From Bifidobacterium pseudolongum subsp. pseudolongum DSM 20099 (GTDB lineage: Bacteria > Actinomycetota > Actinomycetes > Actinomycetales > Bifidobacteriaceae), in contig NZ_JDTZ01000003.1 of the NCBI RefSeq assembly GCF_000771225.1, positions 1-64,000 on the forward strand: 64,000 nucleotides of DNA, in the 5' to 3' direction. The translations under genes were made by a program, and so were the position numbers. The notes below the pieces were generated by a model. That model had not been told where the DNA came from. It did no database searches and saw only the letters and a list, made by a program, of their open reading frames with translations. Of this stretch, positions 9,155-17,428 are shown one piece after another. Within the stretch, counting starts at the first letter, position 1, and each line of letters starts with the position of its first letter.

Positions 9155-9815
9155 CATCCTGCTCCAGCCGGGCGTTATGCCGCGCCTGTTGCAAGGCCTG
9201 TGGGTCACGATATGGCTTGCGGCGGTCTCCGTGGCGTTGAGCGTGCCGGTGGGTCTTGTCACCGGCTGGCTCATGACATTGCGCAATCCGGTGATCCGGG
9301 TGATCATGCGGATCTACTTGGATTTCATCCGCATCATGCCGCAGCTCGCGTTGCTGTTCATCGCGTTTTACGGATTGGCGCGCGCATGGAACTGGAACCT
9401 CGACGCAACCGGTGCATGTGTGTTTGTGTTCGTGCTGTGGGGAGGCGCCGAACTCGGCGACCTCGTGCGTGGCGCGCTCGAATCGATTCCGGCGATCCAA
9501 TACGAATCCTCGTACATGCTGGGCCTGAGCAATTGGCAGACCTTCACCCATGTGATCCTGCCGCAGGCCGTGCGCAGGCTGCTGCCGGCCTCGGTGAACC
9601 TGGCCACGCGCATCGTCAAGACCACGTCGCTGGCCACACTGCTTGGTGTGGTCGAAGTGATCAAGGTGGGCCAGCAGATCATCGACGCACACCGCTTCGA
9701 TTACCCGGCCGGCACACTGTGGGTCTACGGCGTGATCTTCGCGATGTATTTTGTGGTGTGTTGGCCACTTTCGATGGCGGCACGGTATCTGGAAAAGAGG
9801 TGGGCGAATGAGTGA
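9141..9815 (+). CDS. Polar amino acid ABC importer permease (second)
   Basis: A 224-residue partner permease of the same His/Gln/Glu family, with the RIMPQLALLFIAFYG and GALESIPAIQYES segments. It begins inside the end of the first permease and its stop overlaps the ATPase start, so the three genes are translationally coupled. It would form the heterodimeric channel with its neighbour. Confidence 0.88.
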   Translation: MQSASILLQPGVMPRLLQGLWVTIWLAAVSVALSVPVGLVTGWLMTLRNPVIRVIMRIYLDFIRIMPQLALLFIAFYGLARAWNWNLDATGACVFVFVLWGGAELGDLVRGALESIPAIQYESSYMLGLSNWQTFTHVILPQAVRRLLPASVNLATRIVKTTSLATLLGVVEVIKVGQQIIDAHRFDYPAGTLWVYGVIFAMYFVVCWPLSMAARYLEKRWANE

Positions 9816-10629
9816 GCCAATGCTCGCGGTCGACAATCTGCTCAAGCACTATGCGGGGGCGGAGCGCAATGTGTTCGACGGCATATCGTTTGACGTGCCG
9901 AAAGGCAAGGTGCTCGTGATCATCGGGCCATCCGGCTCGGGCAAATCCACGCTGTTGCGATGTGTGGGCGGCCTCGAGCCGATTCAGGGCGGCACCATCG
10001 CGCTCAACGGCGAGGTGATCGACCGCGGCGAACCCGGCAACGAAAAGTCGGGGCGAGCCAAACGCTCGAGCCAGTTGCGCACCAAAATCGGCATGGTGTT
10101 CCAAAGCTATGACCTATTCCCGAACCGCACCGTGCTCGGCAACATCACCATGGCGCCGGTCATGGTGCAGAAACGGCCCAAGCAAGATGTGGAGCGCGAA
10201 GCGATGGAACTGCTCAAGCGCGTCGGCCTCGCGGACCGCGCACAGGCCAGGCCGCACGAGCTTTCGGGCGGTCAACGCCAGCGTGTCGCCATCTGCCGTG
10301 CACTGATCGAACATCCCGAGCTCATGCTCATGGACGAAGTGACCGCGGCGCTCGACCCCGAGATGGTGCACGAAGTGCTTGACGTGGTGCTCGAATTGGC
10401 GGATGCGGGGCAGACGATGCTCATTGTGACGCACGAGATGCAGTTCGCGCGTGCGATCGCCGACGAAATCATCATGATTGAAGGCGGCGGCATAGTGGAG
10501 ACATCCGACGATCCGGAAGCGTTCTTTGCCCACCCGACCACACAACGCGCGCAGGAGTTCCTGCGCACCTTCGAATTCAGCCGCCACCGCCATACAGAAG
10601 AGGACGGCGCCGGCGCACAGACGGCGTGA
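9808..10629 (+). CDS. Polar amino acid ABC importer ATP-binding protein
   Basis: A 273-residue GlnQ/HisP-type ATPase. Walker A is GPSGSGKST, the signature is LSGGQRQR, Walker B is LMLMDEV, and the switch histidine is in VTHEMQFAR. The start is set at the ATG at 9808, which overlaps the previous stop by eight bases. A charged tail of about 25 residues follows the standard domain. It energises the two permeases upstream together with the binding protein downstream. Confidence 0.9.
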   Translation: MSEPMLAVDNLLKHYAGAERNVFDGISFDVPKGKVLVIIGPSGSGKSTLLRCVGGLEPIQGGTIALNGEVIDRGEPGNEKSGRAKRSSQLRTKIGMVFQSYDLFPNRTVLGNITMAPVMVQKRPKQDVEREAMELLKRVGLADRAQARPHELSGGQRQRVAICRALIEHPELMLMDEVTAALDPEMVHEVLDVVLELADAGQTMLIVTHEMQFARAIADEIIMIEGGGIVETSDDPEAFFAHPTTQRAQEFLRTFEFSRHRHTEEDGAGAQTA

Positions 10630-10666
10630 CGCCGCAGGCGCACGCACCAACAGAGAGGAACAACTC

Positions 10667-11596
10667 ATGACAACAGCAGTATGGAAGAATGTGGGCAAGA
10701 CCCTTGCCGCAGCCGCCGCGAGCGTGCTGCTCGTGCTTGGCGCCGCCGCATGCGGCCCGAACGCGGGCACGCCGAGCGAGGCGGCCGGTACCGACGCCGG
10801 TTCGAGCGCGCAGGGCGGTTCGGCCGCCAAGGCGCGCACCCTCGACGAGATCAAGAAGTCGGGGGAGCTGCGCGTGGCGGTGTTCTCCGACAAGGCCCCG
10901 TTCGGCTATGTGGACAAGGACGGCAACTACGCGGGCTATGACGTGGTGTTCGCGGAACGCCTTGCCAAGGACTTGGGTGTGAAGCCGGTGTACACGTCGG
11001 TCGACCCGGCGGCGCGCGTCGATGTGCTCAGCTCGAACAAGGTGGACGTGACGCTCGCCAACTTCACCGTGACGCCCGAGCGCGCGGAAAAGGTGGACTT
11101 CGCGAAGCCGTACATGAAGGTCTCGTTGGGCATCGTTTCGCCTGAGGACGCGCCGATCAAGGATGTGAAGGACCTGGAGGGCAAGACGCTGATCGTGGCC
11201 AAGGGCACGACCGCCGAAACGTATTTCGAGAAGAACCACCCCGAAATCAAGCTACTCAAGTTTGACCAGTACGCGGATGCATACAACGCGCTGCTCGACG
11301 GCCGCGGCGATGCGATGAGCACCGACAACACCGAGGTGCTCGCGTGGGCCAAGGCGAACAAGGGCTATGTGGTCGATGTGACGAACCTAGGTGATGTGGA
11401 CACGATCGCGCCAGCGGTGCAGAAGGGCAACACGGAATTGCTCGACTACATCAACGAAGAGATCGAGACGCTCGGCAAGGAGCAGTTCTTCCACAAGGAT
11501 TACAAGGAGACGCTCGAACCGGTCTACGGTGACGCGGCGAACCCCGACGACATCGTGGTGGAAGGTGGCGTGGTCGAAGAGGCGAACGCCAAGTGA
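10667..11596 (+). CDS. Polar amino acid ABC importer substrate-binding lipoprotein
   Basis: A 309-residue family 3 binding protein (HisJ/GlnH type). The signal peptide ends in LGAAAC with the lipidated cysteine at residue 29, followed by a disordered Ser/Gly/Ala linker to about residue 55. The mature domain carries the family's FGYVDKDGNYAGYDVVFAE segment. The ATG has AGAGAGGAAC ahead of it. It ends the cluster that starts at 3451; a long hairpin follows. The exact amino acid ligand is unknown. Confidence 0.88.
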   Translation: MTTAVWKNVGKTLAAAAASVLLVLGAAACGPNAGTPSEAAGTDAGSSAQGGSAAKARTLDEIKKSGELRVAVFSDKAPFGYVDKDGNYAGYDVVFAERLAKDLGVKPVYTSVDPAARVDVLSSNKVDVTLANFTVTPERAEKVDFAKPYMKVSLGIVSPEDAPIKDVKDLEGKTLIVAKGTTAETYFEKNHPEIKLLKFDQYADAYNALLDGRGDAMSTDNTEVLAWAKANKGYVVDVTNLGDVDTIAPAVQKGNTELLDYINEEIETLGKEQFFHKDYKETLEPVYGDAANPDDIVVEGGVVEEANAK

Positions 11597-11625
11597 CACC
11601 GGCTCCCGAAAGCGGGAACGATGAC

Positions 11626-11671
11626 CGTGGTTTGGCCCCTGTCCGGCTCGTGGCCAGGGGGTCAAACCACG
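11626..11671 (+). terminator. Hairpin at the end of the amino acid transport cluster
   Basis: Arms at 11626-11640 and 11657-11671 form a 15-base stem with two G-T pairs and a 16-base loop. No good T tract follows, so termination may be imperfect. It lies between the binding protein stop and the SPFH promoter. Confidence 0.6.
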
Positions 11672-11682
11672 CTTGAGGCCAT

Positions 11683-11691
11683 TGTTATGAT
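11683..11691 (+). promoter_or_regulatory. Extended -10 promoter of the SPFH gene
   Basis: TGT plus TATGAT forms an extended -10 element. It predicts a transcript start near 11698 and a leader of about 50 bases with AGAAAGGAAC before the ATG. The surrounding GGCCATTGTTA block recurs almost exactly in front of hisD at about 55107. Confidence 0.6.
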
Positions 11692-11748
11692 GGTGGGCGA
11701 TGCGTCTGTAGGCCGTTGTTGCAGCCGCATCTCAGAAAGGAACTGGCT

Positions 11749-12642
11749 ATGGGTTTGGGAATCACACTTGCAGTCATCGTTGTGCTGATCATCATCGTGG
11801 TGGCATGCACTGCATACGTGGTGCCGCAGCAGCAAGCGTACATCATCGAACGGTTCGGCAAGTTCCACGCGGTTAGATTCGCCGGCATCCACTGCAAGCT
11901 GCCGCTTATCGACCGCATCGCGATGAAGACGAACATGCGCGTCTCGCAGCTCAATGTGAAGATCGAGACGAAGACGCTCGACAACGTGTTCGTGGAGATC
12001 GTGGCCTCCACGCAGTACCGCGTGAACGCCGAGAATGTGGCCAAGGCCTACTACGAGCTGCGTGACCCGCAAGGCCAGCTGCGCTCGTACATGGAGGACG
12101 CGTTGCGTTCGGCGATCCCCACACTCACGCTCGATGACGCGTTCGCGCGCAAAGACGACGTGGCGGCCGACGTGCAGCAGACCGTGGGCAACGAGATGGC
12201 CCGCTTCGGCTTCACCGTGGTCAAGACGCTGATCACGTCGATCGACCCGAGCCCGCAGGTCAAGACGGCGATGGATTCGATCAATGCCGCCCAGCGCGAA
12301 AAGGAAGCCACGCGCCAACGCGCGGAGGCCATGCGCATCCAGATCGAGACGCAGGCCGCCGCGGAAGCGGAGAAAGTGCGTCTGCAGGGCGAAGGCCAGG
12401 CCAACTACCGCCGCGAGATCGCCAACGGCATCGTCGACCAGATCAAGAGCCTGCAGGAAGTGGGCATGGACATCACCGCCGTGAATAATGTGGTGTTGTT
12501 CAACCAGTACCTCGACGTGCTGCGTGCGCTTTCCGAATCGAACAACGCGAAGACCGTGGTGCTGCCCGCTTCCACGCCCGGTGGCTATAGCGAGGTGTTC
12601 GACCAGATGACCAAGGCGATGGTCGCATCGCAGGAATCCTGA
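11749..12642 (+). CDS. SPFH/band 7 membrane protein (stomatin-like)
   Basis: A 297-residue protein with one N-terminal membrane segment (residues 3-25), then the band 7 domain beginning YVVPQQQAYIIERFGKF and a charged helical stretch rich in Arg, Glu and Ala (about 185-240). Length and order match QmcA/paraslipin-type SPFH proteins, which form oligomeric rings in the membrane and often assist membrane proteases. The partner NfeD is not adjacent. The gene is convergent with the patatin gene, with four bases between the stops. Confidence 0.87.
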   Translation: MGLGITLAVIVVLIIIVVACTAYVVPQQQAYIIERFGKFHAVRFAGIHCKLPLIDRIAMKTNMRVSQLNVKIETKTLDNVFVEIVASTQYRVNAENVAKAYYELRDPQGQLRSYMEDALRSAIPTLTLDDAFARKDDVAADVQQTVGNEMARFGFTVVKTLITSIDPSPQVKTAMDSINAAQREKEATRQRAEAMRIQIETQAAAEAEKVRLQGEGQANYRREIANGIVDQIKSLQEVGMDITAVNNVVLFNQYLDVLRALSESNNAKTVVLPASTPGGYSEVFDQMTKAMVASQES

Positions 12643-12646
12643 CGGT

Positions 12647-13507
12647 TCAGACGGCGAGGAAGTCGGCAATGCGCCCTGCCTGGCCATAGCCGGCACGGTA
12701 CATGCGCTCAAGGCCCTCATAGGTCTTCGACAGCGTGGACAGGCCATACAGCTCTTCCGGGGCGAGGATCAGCACCTTGCCCTCCGATTCGTACCGCTTG
12801 GCCAGATCGACCTCGCTGTTGTACGTTTTGTAGCGTTCCAACAGGCGTTCCGCCGCCTCGGGGTGGCTCCGGCGCAGGATATGCGCTGGGGCCACATCCT
12901 TATACTGTTCGCGGATCACATCTTTCGGTCGTGTCAGCACAAGCACGATGCGGTCGCAACCGTCGTCAACCGCCTTCTGCACCGGCACAGGGTCGGCGAT
13001 GCCACCGTCGAAATACGGCACGCCGTCGATCACATACGGCTGGCAGGCCACCGGCACGGCCGAACTCGCCTTGAGCACATCGTAATCGTCGTAATGCATG
13101 TCGTCTTTGGTGAAGTACTTCGTCGAGCCATCGCGCGCGTCGCATGCCACGACGGTGAATTGCGACGGGTTGGCGGCGAAGGCCTCGTAATCGAGTGGGT
13201 TTTCGCCGTCATGGTTGCTCAACGTGCCATACACGTAGTCGAGATTCGCGAAATTGTGGTTGTGGATGAACGAATTGACGCTCGCGTATTCTTTACGGAA
13301 CGCATACTGTGTGTAGAACGTATGGTTGCGCCCATGCTGGTGCGCGAGGAACGATGTGAGGTTCGCGCTGCCGGCCGAAACGCCGTAGCAATGGTCGAAC
13401 GCAACACCTTCCTCAAGGCAGCGGTCGAGCACACCGGCGCCGAAGATGGCGCGGAATCCGCCGCCGACGTCGATGATTGCAGTGGTATGGGGGGTCTGTT
13501 CACTCAT
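12647..13507 (-). CDS. Patatin-like phospholipase / acyl hydrolase
   Basis: A 286-residue patatin domain. The glycine-rich oxyanion loop is VGGGFRAIFGAG (14-25), the nucleophile serine is Ser44 in GVSAG, and the catalytic aspartate is Asp167 in FDGG, so the Ser-Asp dyad is intact. It has no signal peptide and resembles cytoplasmic YjjU-type enzymes. The family hydrolyses lipid acyl esters; the natural substrate is unknown. GAGGCG lies before the ATG. Confidence 0.86.
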   Translation of the reverse strand: MSEQTPHTTAIIDVGGGFRAIFGAGVLDRCLEEGVAFDHCYGVSAGSANLTSFLAHQHGRNHTFYTQYAFRKEYASVNSFIHNHNFANLDYVYGTLSNHDGENPLDYEAFAANPSQFTVVACDARDGSTKYFTKDDMHYDDYDVLKASSAVPVACQPYVIDGVPYFDGGIADPVPVQKAVDDGCDRIVLVLTRPKDVIREQYKDVAPAHILRRSHPEAAERLLERYKTYNSEVDLAKRYESEGKVLILAPEELYGLSTLSKTYEGLERMYRAGYGQAGRIADFLAV

Positions 13508-13559
13508 AATCGCCTCATGTGTTCTGTGAAGTGTCTGGAGACTCGGCCGGCGTCACGTG

Positions 13560-14351
13560 TCACGCGGCGCACGGTGGCGCGTCAAGCAGTGTCTGCGCAA
13601 GCTGTGTGACGCGCGGGGAGGGGTCGGAGTTGGTCAGTGTGACGGATCCGGTTTGGGCCCGTGGCGCCAATGCGCCGAGGGACTCGAGGATGACGTCGAG
13701 ATGGTGCACGGTGCCGTGGTTGCCGTCGATGATCGCGGTGGATTCGGGCAGCAACTCACGGAAATAGTCACGGTAGAACACGAAATGCGTGCAGCCGAGC
13801 ACAACCGAATCCACAGTGGACAGGTCGTATCGGTCGAAATAGCCGTGCAGCGTGCGCATGACGAGGTCGTGGTCTCCGAGCTGGCCGTGTTCCACGATGT
13901 CGACGAGCTCCGGGCATGGCTGTGGCCAGATGGTGTTGTCTGATTCGAAGCGGTGCATCAGTGCTGCGAACTTGTGTTCGCGCAACGTGAGCGGTGTGGC
14001 CGCCACAATGACCCGTTGCGGAACGCCATGCCCGCGGTCGCATGCCACCTTGAGCGCCGGCTCCATACCGATGATCGGCAGGTTGTATTCGTCACGCAGT
14101 TCGTCCACGGCGGCCGACGTGGCGGTGTTGCAGGCGATGACAATCGCTTTGGCACCTTGTTCCACAAGGTGTTCCACGATGGTGCGCGACAATGCGCGCA
14201 CCTCCTGGGGGGGTTTGGTGCCATAGGGGGCATGCGCTGAATCGCCGAAGAAAAGGATGCGCTCATGGGGTAGCTCCCTGCGGATCTGCCGCACGACGGA
14301 GATGCCCCCCAACCCGGAATCGAATACGCCGATCGGTGCCGATGAACTCAT
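13560..14351 (-). CDS. murI: Glutamate racemase
   Basis: A 263-residue Asp/Glu racemase that supplies D-glutamate for peptidoglycan. The two catalytic cysteines are Cys74 in ACNTATSA and Cys187 in LGCTHF, and the N-terminal FDSGLGG motif gives Asp11. The start is the ATG at 14351 with AAAGGAC upstream; the frame extends 27 bases further without a ribosome site. It is divergent from dapF, another cell-wall precursor gene. Confidence 0.94.
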   Translation of the reverse strand: MSSSAPIGVFDSGLGGISVVRQIRRELPHERILFFGDSAHAPYGTKPPQEVRALSRTIVEHLVEQGAKAIVIACNTATSAAVDELRDEYNLPIIGMEPALKVACDRGHGVPQRVIVAATPLTLREHKFAALMHRFESDNTIWPQPCPELVDIVEHGQLGDHDLVMRTLHGYFDRYDLSTVDSVVLGCTHFVFYRDYFRELLPESTAIIDGNHGTVHHLDVILESLGALAPRAQTGSVTLTNSDPSPRVTQLAQTLLDAPPCAA

Positions 14352-14473
14352 CACACTGTCCTTTCCATATGCCCGCATGTCCGGGCATCGAGTGTCATTA
14401 TATGTCGCGGCGGTGGTGCGCGCCTATGACACAATGGTCGGTTGTGCGGAATACGGGCGAGTACAGTGAAAGC

Positions 14474-15382
14474 ATGACCATTGCACAGACATTGACCAAA
14501 GCACAGGCGACCGGCAACGATTTTCTCATGTTCGCCGACGACCATGGTGCCTATGACCCGCAGCCGAAGGAGATCGCGCATGTGTGCAACCGGCACTTCG
14601 GCATTGGCGCGGACGGCGTGATCCGCGTCACCCATCCTGAATATGTGGCCGACCTGACCGATGCCCAGCGCGAGGCACTTGCCAAGGCGCACGTCGACTG
14701 GTTCATGGACTACCGCAACGCGGACGGCACACTGGCGCAGATGTGTGGCAACGGCGCGCGCGCGACGGCGCTGTTCATCCAGGCGATGCACCTGGCGGTC
14801 GTGGCCGACGGCCAGCCGCTGCGGCTGGGCACACGCGCCGGCGTCAAAACACTCACGCCGCTCGCGGACGGTCCCGATCTGGGCACCCAGCTGTTCCGCG
14901 TGGACATGGGGCCGTGGTCGGTCGGCGAGGAGGACGCCTATACGGTGACGGTCGACTCGTCGATCGGCGCGGGCAAAGGCACGTTCGTGGACATGGGCAA
15001 CCCGCATGTGGTGACCGTCGTCGAAGACGCGTTCACGTCGCTGCCGGTGCTCGACAACATCAATCTGAGCGTGCAGCCGGTTGTGGAGCCGGGCATCGAC
15101 GAAGGCCAGAACGTGGAGTTTGTGCGCATCGACGAGATCGACGCCGCAACCGACATCGGCGAAGCCACGATGCGCGTGTACGAGCGCGGCTGCGGCGAGA
15201 CGATGTCGTGCGGCACCGGCCTATGCGCCACGGCGATCGTGCTGCGCGCCAAGACCGACATCAGCCACTGGCATATCAAGGTGAAGGGCGGCACGCTGCG
15301 CGTGGACGTGACCGACGACAATGTGATGTTGACGGGTTCCGCCGCGCTTGTGGCCACCGTGCAGATGATGCAGGCGTGCTGA
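14474..15382 (+). CDS. dapF: Diaminopimelate epimerase
   Basis: A 302-residue enzyme that converts LL- to meso-diaminopimelate in the lysine and peptidoglycan precursor route. The catalytic cysteines are Cys91 in MCGNGARA and Cys246 in MSCGTGLCA. Start choice: a TATGAC hexamer at 14425-14430 would put the mRNA start near 14437, excluding the upstream in-frame ATG at 14426 and favouring 14474. It is longer than the E. coli enzyme (274), with extra residues around 55-72 and 150-165. Convergent with the VKOR gene. Confidence 0.92.
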   Translation: MTIAQTLTKAQATGNDFLMFADDHGAYDPQPKEIAHVCNRHFGIGADGVIRVTHPEYVADLTDAQREALAKAHVDWFMDYRNADGTLAQMCGNGARATALFIQAMHLAVVADGQPLRLGTRAGVKTLTPLADGPDLGTQLFRVDMGPWSVGEEDAYTVTVDSSIGAGKGTFVDMGNPHVVTVVEDAFTSLPVLDNINLSVQPVVEPGIDEGQNVEFVRIDEIDAATDIGEATMRVYERGCGETMSCGTGLCATAIVLRAKTDISHWHIKVKGGTLRVDVTDDNVMLTGSAALVATVQMMQAC

Positions 15383-15395
15383 CGGAGCGGATCTG

Positions 15396-16061
15396 CTAGA
15401 ACGTGAACAGGTAGGCGCCGTCTTTGACGAGGATGAGCGTGATGAGCGCGACGATCCACACCGCGTCGACCATCAGATCGAAACCCAGCCGGTAATACTT
15501 GCGCAGGCCACGGGCATGTGCGGGCAGACCCTGCACCGTGACCGTGGCATGGCTGAGCGCCATGAACTGCAACGTTGTGGCGAAGCACAGCACAAGGCAC
15601 CACGGGCATAGCGCATTGATCACGAACAGCGACTGCGATGTGAGCCAATACGAATAGGCGAGCGCCGCCACGCCGCCCAGCCATGTGCATGTGGCGAACC
15701 AGGCGGGCATGCGCATGCGGGCAAGCCCGATGACGGCGATCGTGACGAACACGGATTCGGCGGCGATGCCGAAGAAGGCGTTCGGGAAACTCATCTCGCC
15801 GAATTTGACGATTTCCGACTGCCACGACTGCGCCACGGTCGTGCATGAGAGCTTGGCGTTCACATCGCAACTGAGTGCCTGGTCGGGGTTGCGCGCCATC
15901 TGCAGCGTTTCTGCGGAGAGGATGAACGAGACGAGCAGGGCGGCCGCCGAAGCCACGAGCATGACGAGATAGAGCCATGTGGCCCTATGCCTCCATCCGC
16001 GGGGTTCTTCGGGTTCCACCGGTGTGCTGGCGCCGGTTGCTGGTGCGCTGTCTTGCGTCAT
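15396..16061 (-). CDS. Vitamin K epoxide reductase (VKOR)-family membrane protein
   Basis: A 220-residue membrane protein with about five helices. The VKOR cysteines are all present: a loop pair Cys65 and Cys73, and the active-site CPWC (Cys152, Cys155). Bacterial VKOR re-oxidises a DsbA-like thioredoxin partner, passing electrons to quinone, and so supports disulfide formation outside the membrane. The partner is not adjacent. The start is the ATG at 16061 with AGAAGGAA upstream, rather than the ATG 18 bases earlier. Confidence 0.88.
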   Translation of the reverse strand: MTQDSAPATGASTPVEPEEPRGWRHRATWLYLVMLVASAAALLVSFILSAETLQMARNPDQALSCDVNAKLSCTTVAQSWQSEIVKFGEMSFPNAFFGIAAESVFVTIAVIGLARMRMPAWFATCTWLGGVAALAYSYWLTSQSLFVINALCPWCLVLCFATTLQFMALSHATVTVQGLPAHARGLRKYYRLGFDLMVDAVWIVALITLILVKDGAYLFTF

Positions 16062-16214
16062 GATGGGTTCCTTCTTCATACGTCATACCACGCACTGGTG
16101 CATGGATTGCAATGCATACCACGTTACCGCACGCGGAGGGCCCGGCATGGAGTCGGTGGTTCGATCCGGCTGGCGTTGTTCACGATGCGGATACCGTTTG
16201 AGGTGCCCAATGGT

Positions 16215-16220
16215 TAGGAT
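16215..16220 (+). promoter_or_regulatory. -10 element of the PHP gene (leaderless type)
   Basis: TAGGAT ends seven bases before the ATG at 16228, which places the transcript start at or next to the start codon. There is no Shine-Dalgarno sequence at normal distance. Confidence 0.5.
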
Positions 16221-16227
16221 GGGAACC

Positions 16228-17133
16228 ATGAGAGAGCCAATGATGCCGATGCGCCCGCCGATCCATGGCTGGGATCTGCACTGCCATACCGTGTTTTCCG
16301 ATGGGACCGAGACGCCGCGGACCTTGGTGCGGGAAGCGAAGCAGGCCGGCTTGCATGGCGTGGCGATCACCGACCACGATACAACGGCTGGCTGGGCGCA
16401 GGCGCAGCAGGCGTCGATGGACTATGGGCTGCCGTTGGTGCGCGGCACGGAGATCACCGCACAGGACGGCCGTGTTTCGGTGCACATGCTGGCATACCAG
16501 TACAATCCGCGCAACCGGCATATCTGTGACCTGTTCACGGCGACGCGCGCGGCACGCCTCGAACGGGTCAAGCGCATGGTGGCGCTGCTGTCACGGGATT
16601 ACCCGATCACATGGGACGATGTGCTGGCGCAGGTCAAGGAAGGCAGCAACACCACAATCGGACGGCCGCATATCGCCGATGCCCTGGTGGCCGCGGGCGT
16701 GTATGCCACGCGCTCGGATGCGTTCGCCGATGCAATCAGCTCGCACAGCAGGTATTACATTCCCACGCCATCGCCGACGACGACGCAGGTGGTGCAGGCG
16801 GTCAATGAAGCGGGTGGGGTGAGTGTGGTCGCCCATGCCGCCGACCCCAGCCGCAATCGCGTGTTGTTGAGCGACGCACAGATCGGCAGGCTTGCGGAAG
16901 AAGGCCTTGATGGCCTGGAAGTGTGGCACCGGGGCAATCCGGACGCCGGACGTCAACGGCTGCTCGGATTGGCCCAGCGCTACCATCTGCTCGTCACCGG
17001 AGGTTCGGATTGGCATGGGGCCGGCAAGCCGAACGCCTTGGGTGAGAACCTGACCGATGACGAGACAGTGGCGAAGATCGTGGAACGCGGCGCGATTCCA
17101 CTGTGGAATGCTTGCGGCTCCAAGGAGCCATAA
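16228..17133 (+). CDS. PHP-domain metal-dependent phosphoesterase
   Basis: A 301-residue PHP protein. Metal ligands are visible in DLHCHTVFSDGT (His18, His20, Asp25), ITDHDT (His50, Asp51), the HAADP region near 196 and the late GGSDWHG. The pattern matches the TrpH/RNase AM group, known as 3',5'-nucleoside bisphosphate phosphatases or 5'-to-3' RNA nucleases. An in-frame ATG 18 bases upstream lies inside the probable -10, which favours 16228. It is convergent with the DUF3107 gene. Confidence 0.84.
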   Translation: MREPMMPMRPPIHGWDLHCHTVFSDGTETPRTLVREAKQAGLHGVAITDHDTTAGWAQAQQASMDYGLPLVRGTEITAQDGRVSVHMLAYQYNPRNRHICDLFTATRAARLERVKRMVALLSRDYPITWDDVLAQVKEGSNTTIGRPHIADALVAAGVYATRSDAFADAISSHSRYYIPTPSPTTTQVVQAVNEAGGVSVVAHAADPSRNRVLLSDAQIGRLAEEGLDGLEVWHRGNPDAGRQRLLGLAQRYHLLVTGGSDWHGAGKPNALGENLTDDETVAKIVERGAIPLWNACGSKEP

Positions 17134-17142
17134 GCATGATGC

Positions 17143-17370
17143 CTAGTTGAGGGCGCCGAACCCGACCGCGTGGCGGGTCTCGGAACCGATGATCGCATAG
17201 CCGAGGGCGTCGGCGGGCACAATGATGTGGCGGTCTTTGGTATCGGTCAGTGTGATCGGCTCGTGGTTGGCGATCGCCTTGTTGATCGCGGCGCCCACCT
17301 GATCGGCCGGTTCATCGGTGTTGAAGGTGACGGCGCCGGCGACGTTGCGGATTCCCAATTCGATTTCCAT
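17143..17370 (-). CDS. DUF3107 small protein
   Basis: A 75-residue protein beginning MEIELGIRNVAG and ending in an alternating strand pattern, matching the short actinobacterial DUF3107 family as I remember it. GCAAGGAGC precedes the ATG at 17370. It has no membrane segment and no known function. It may share a transcript with the phosphotransferase-like gene upstream, 58 bases away. Confidence 0.75.
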   Translation of the reverse strand: MEIELGIRNVAGAVTFNTDEPADQVGAAINKAIANHEPITLTDTKDRHIIVPADALGYAIIGSETRHAVGFGALN

Positions 17371-17428
17371 GGTTGTTGCTCCTTGCTGTGGTTGTATGGG
17401 CATTGTACGCGCGGGTGCGCGCGGAAGG

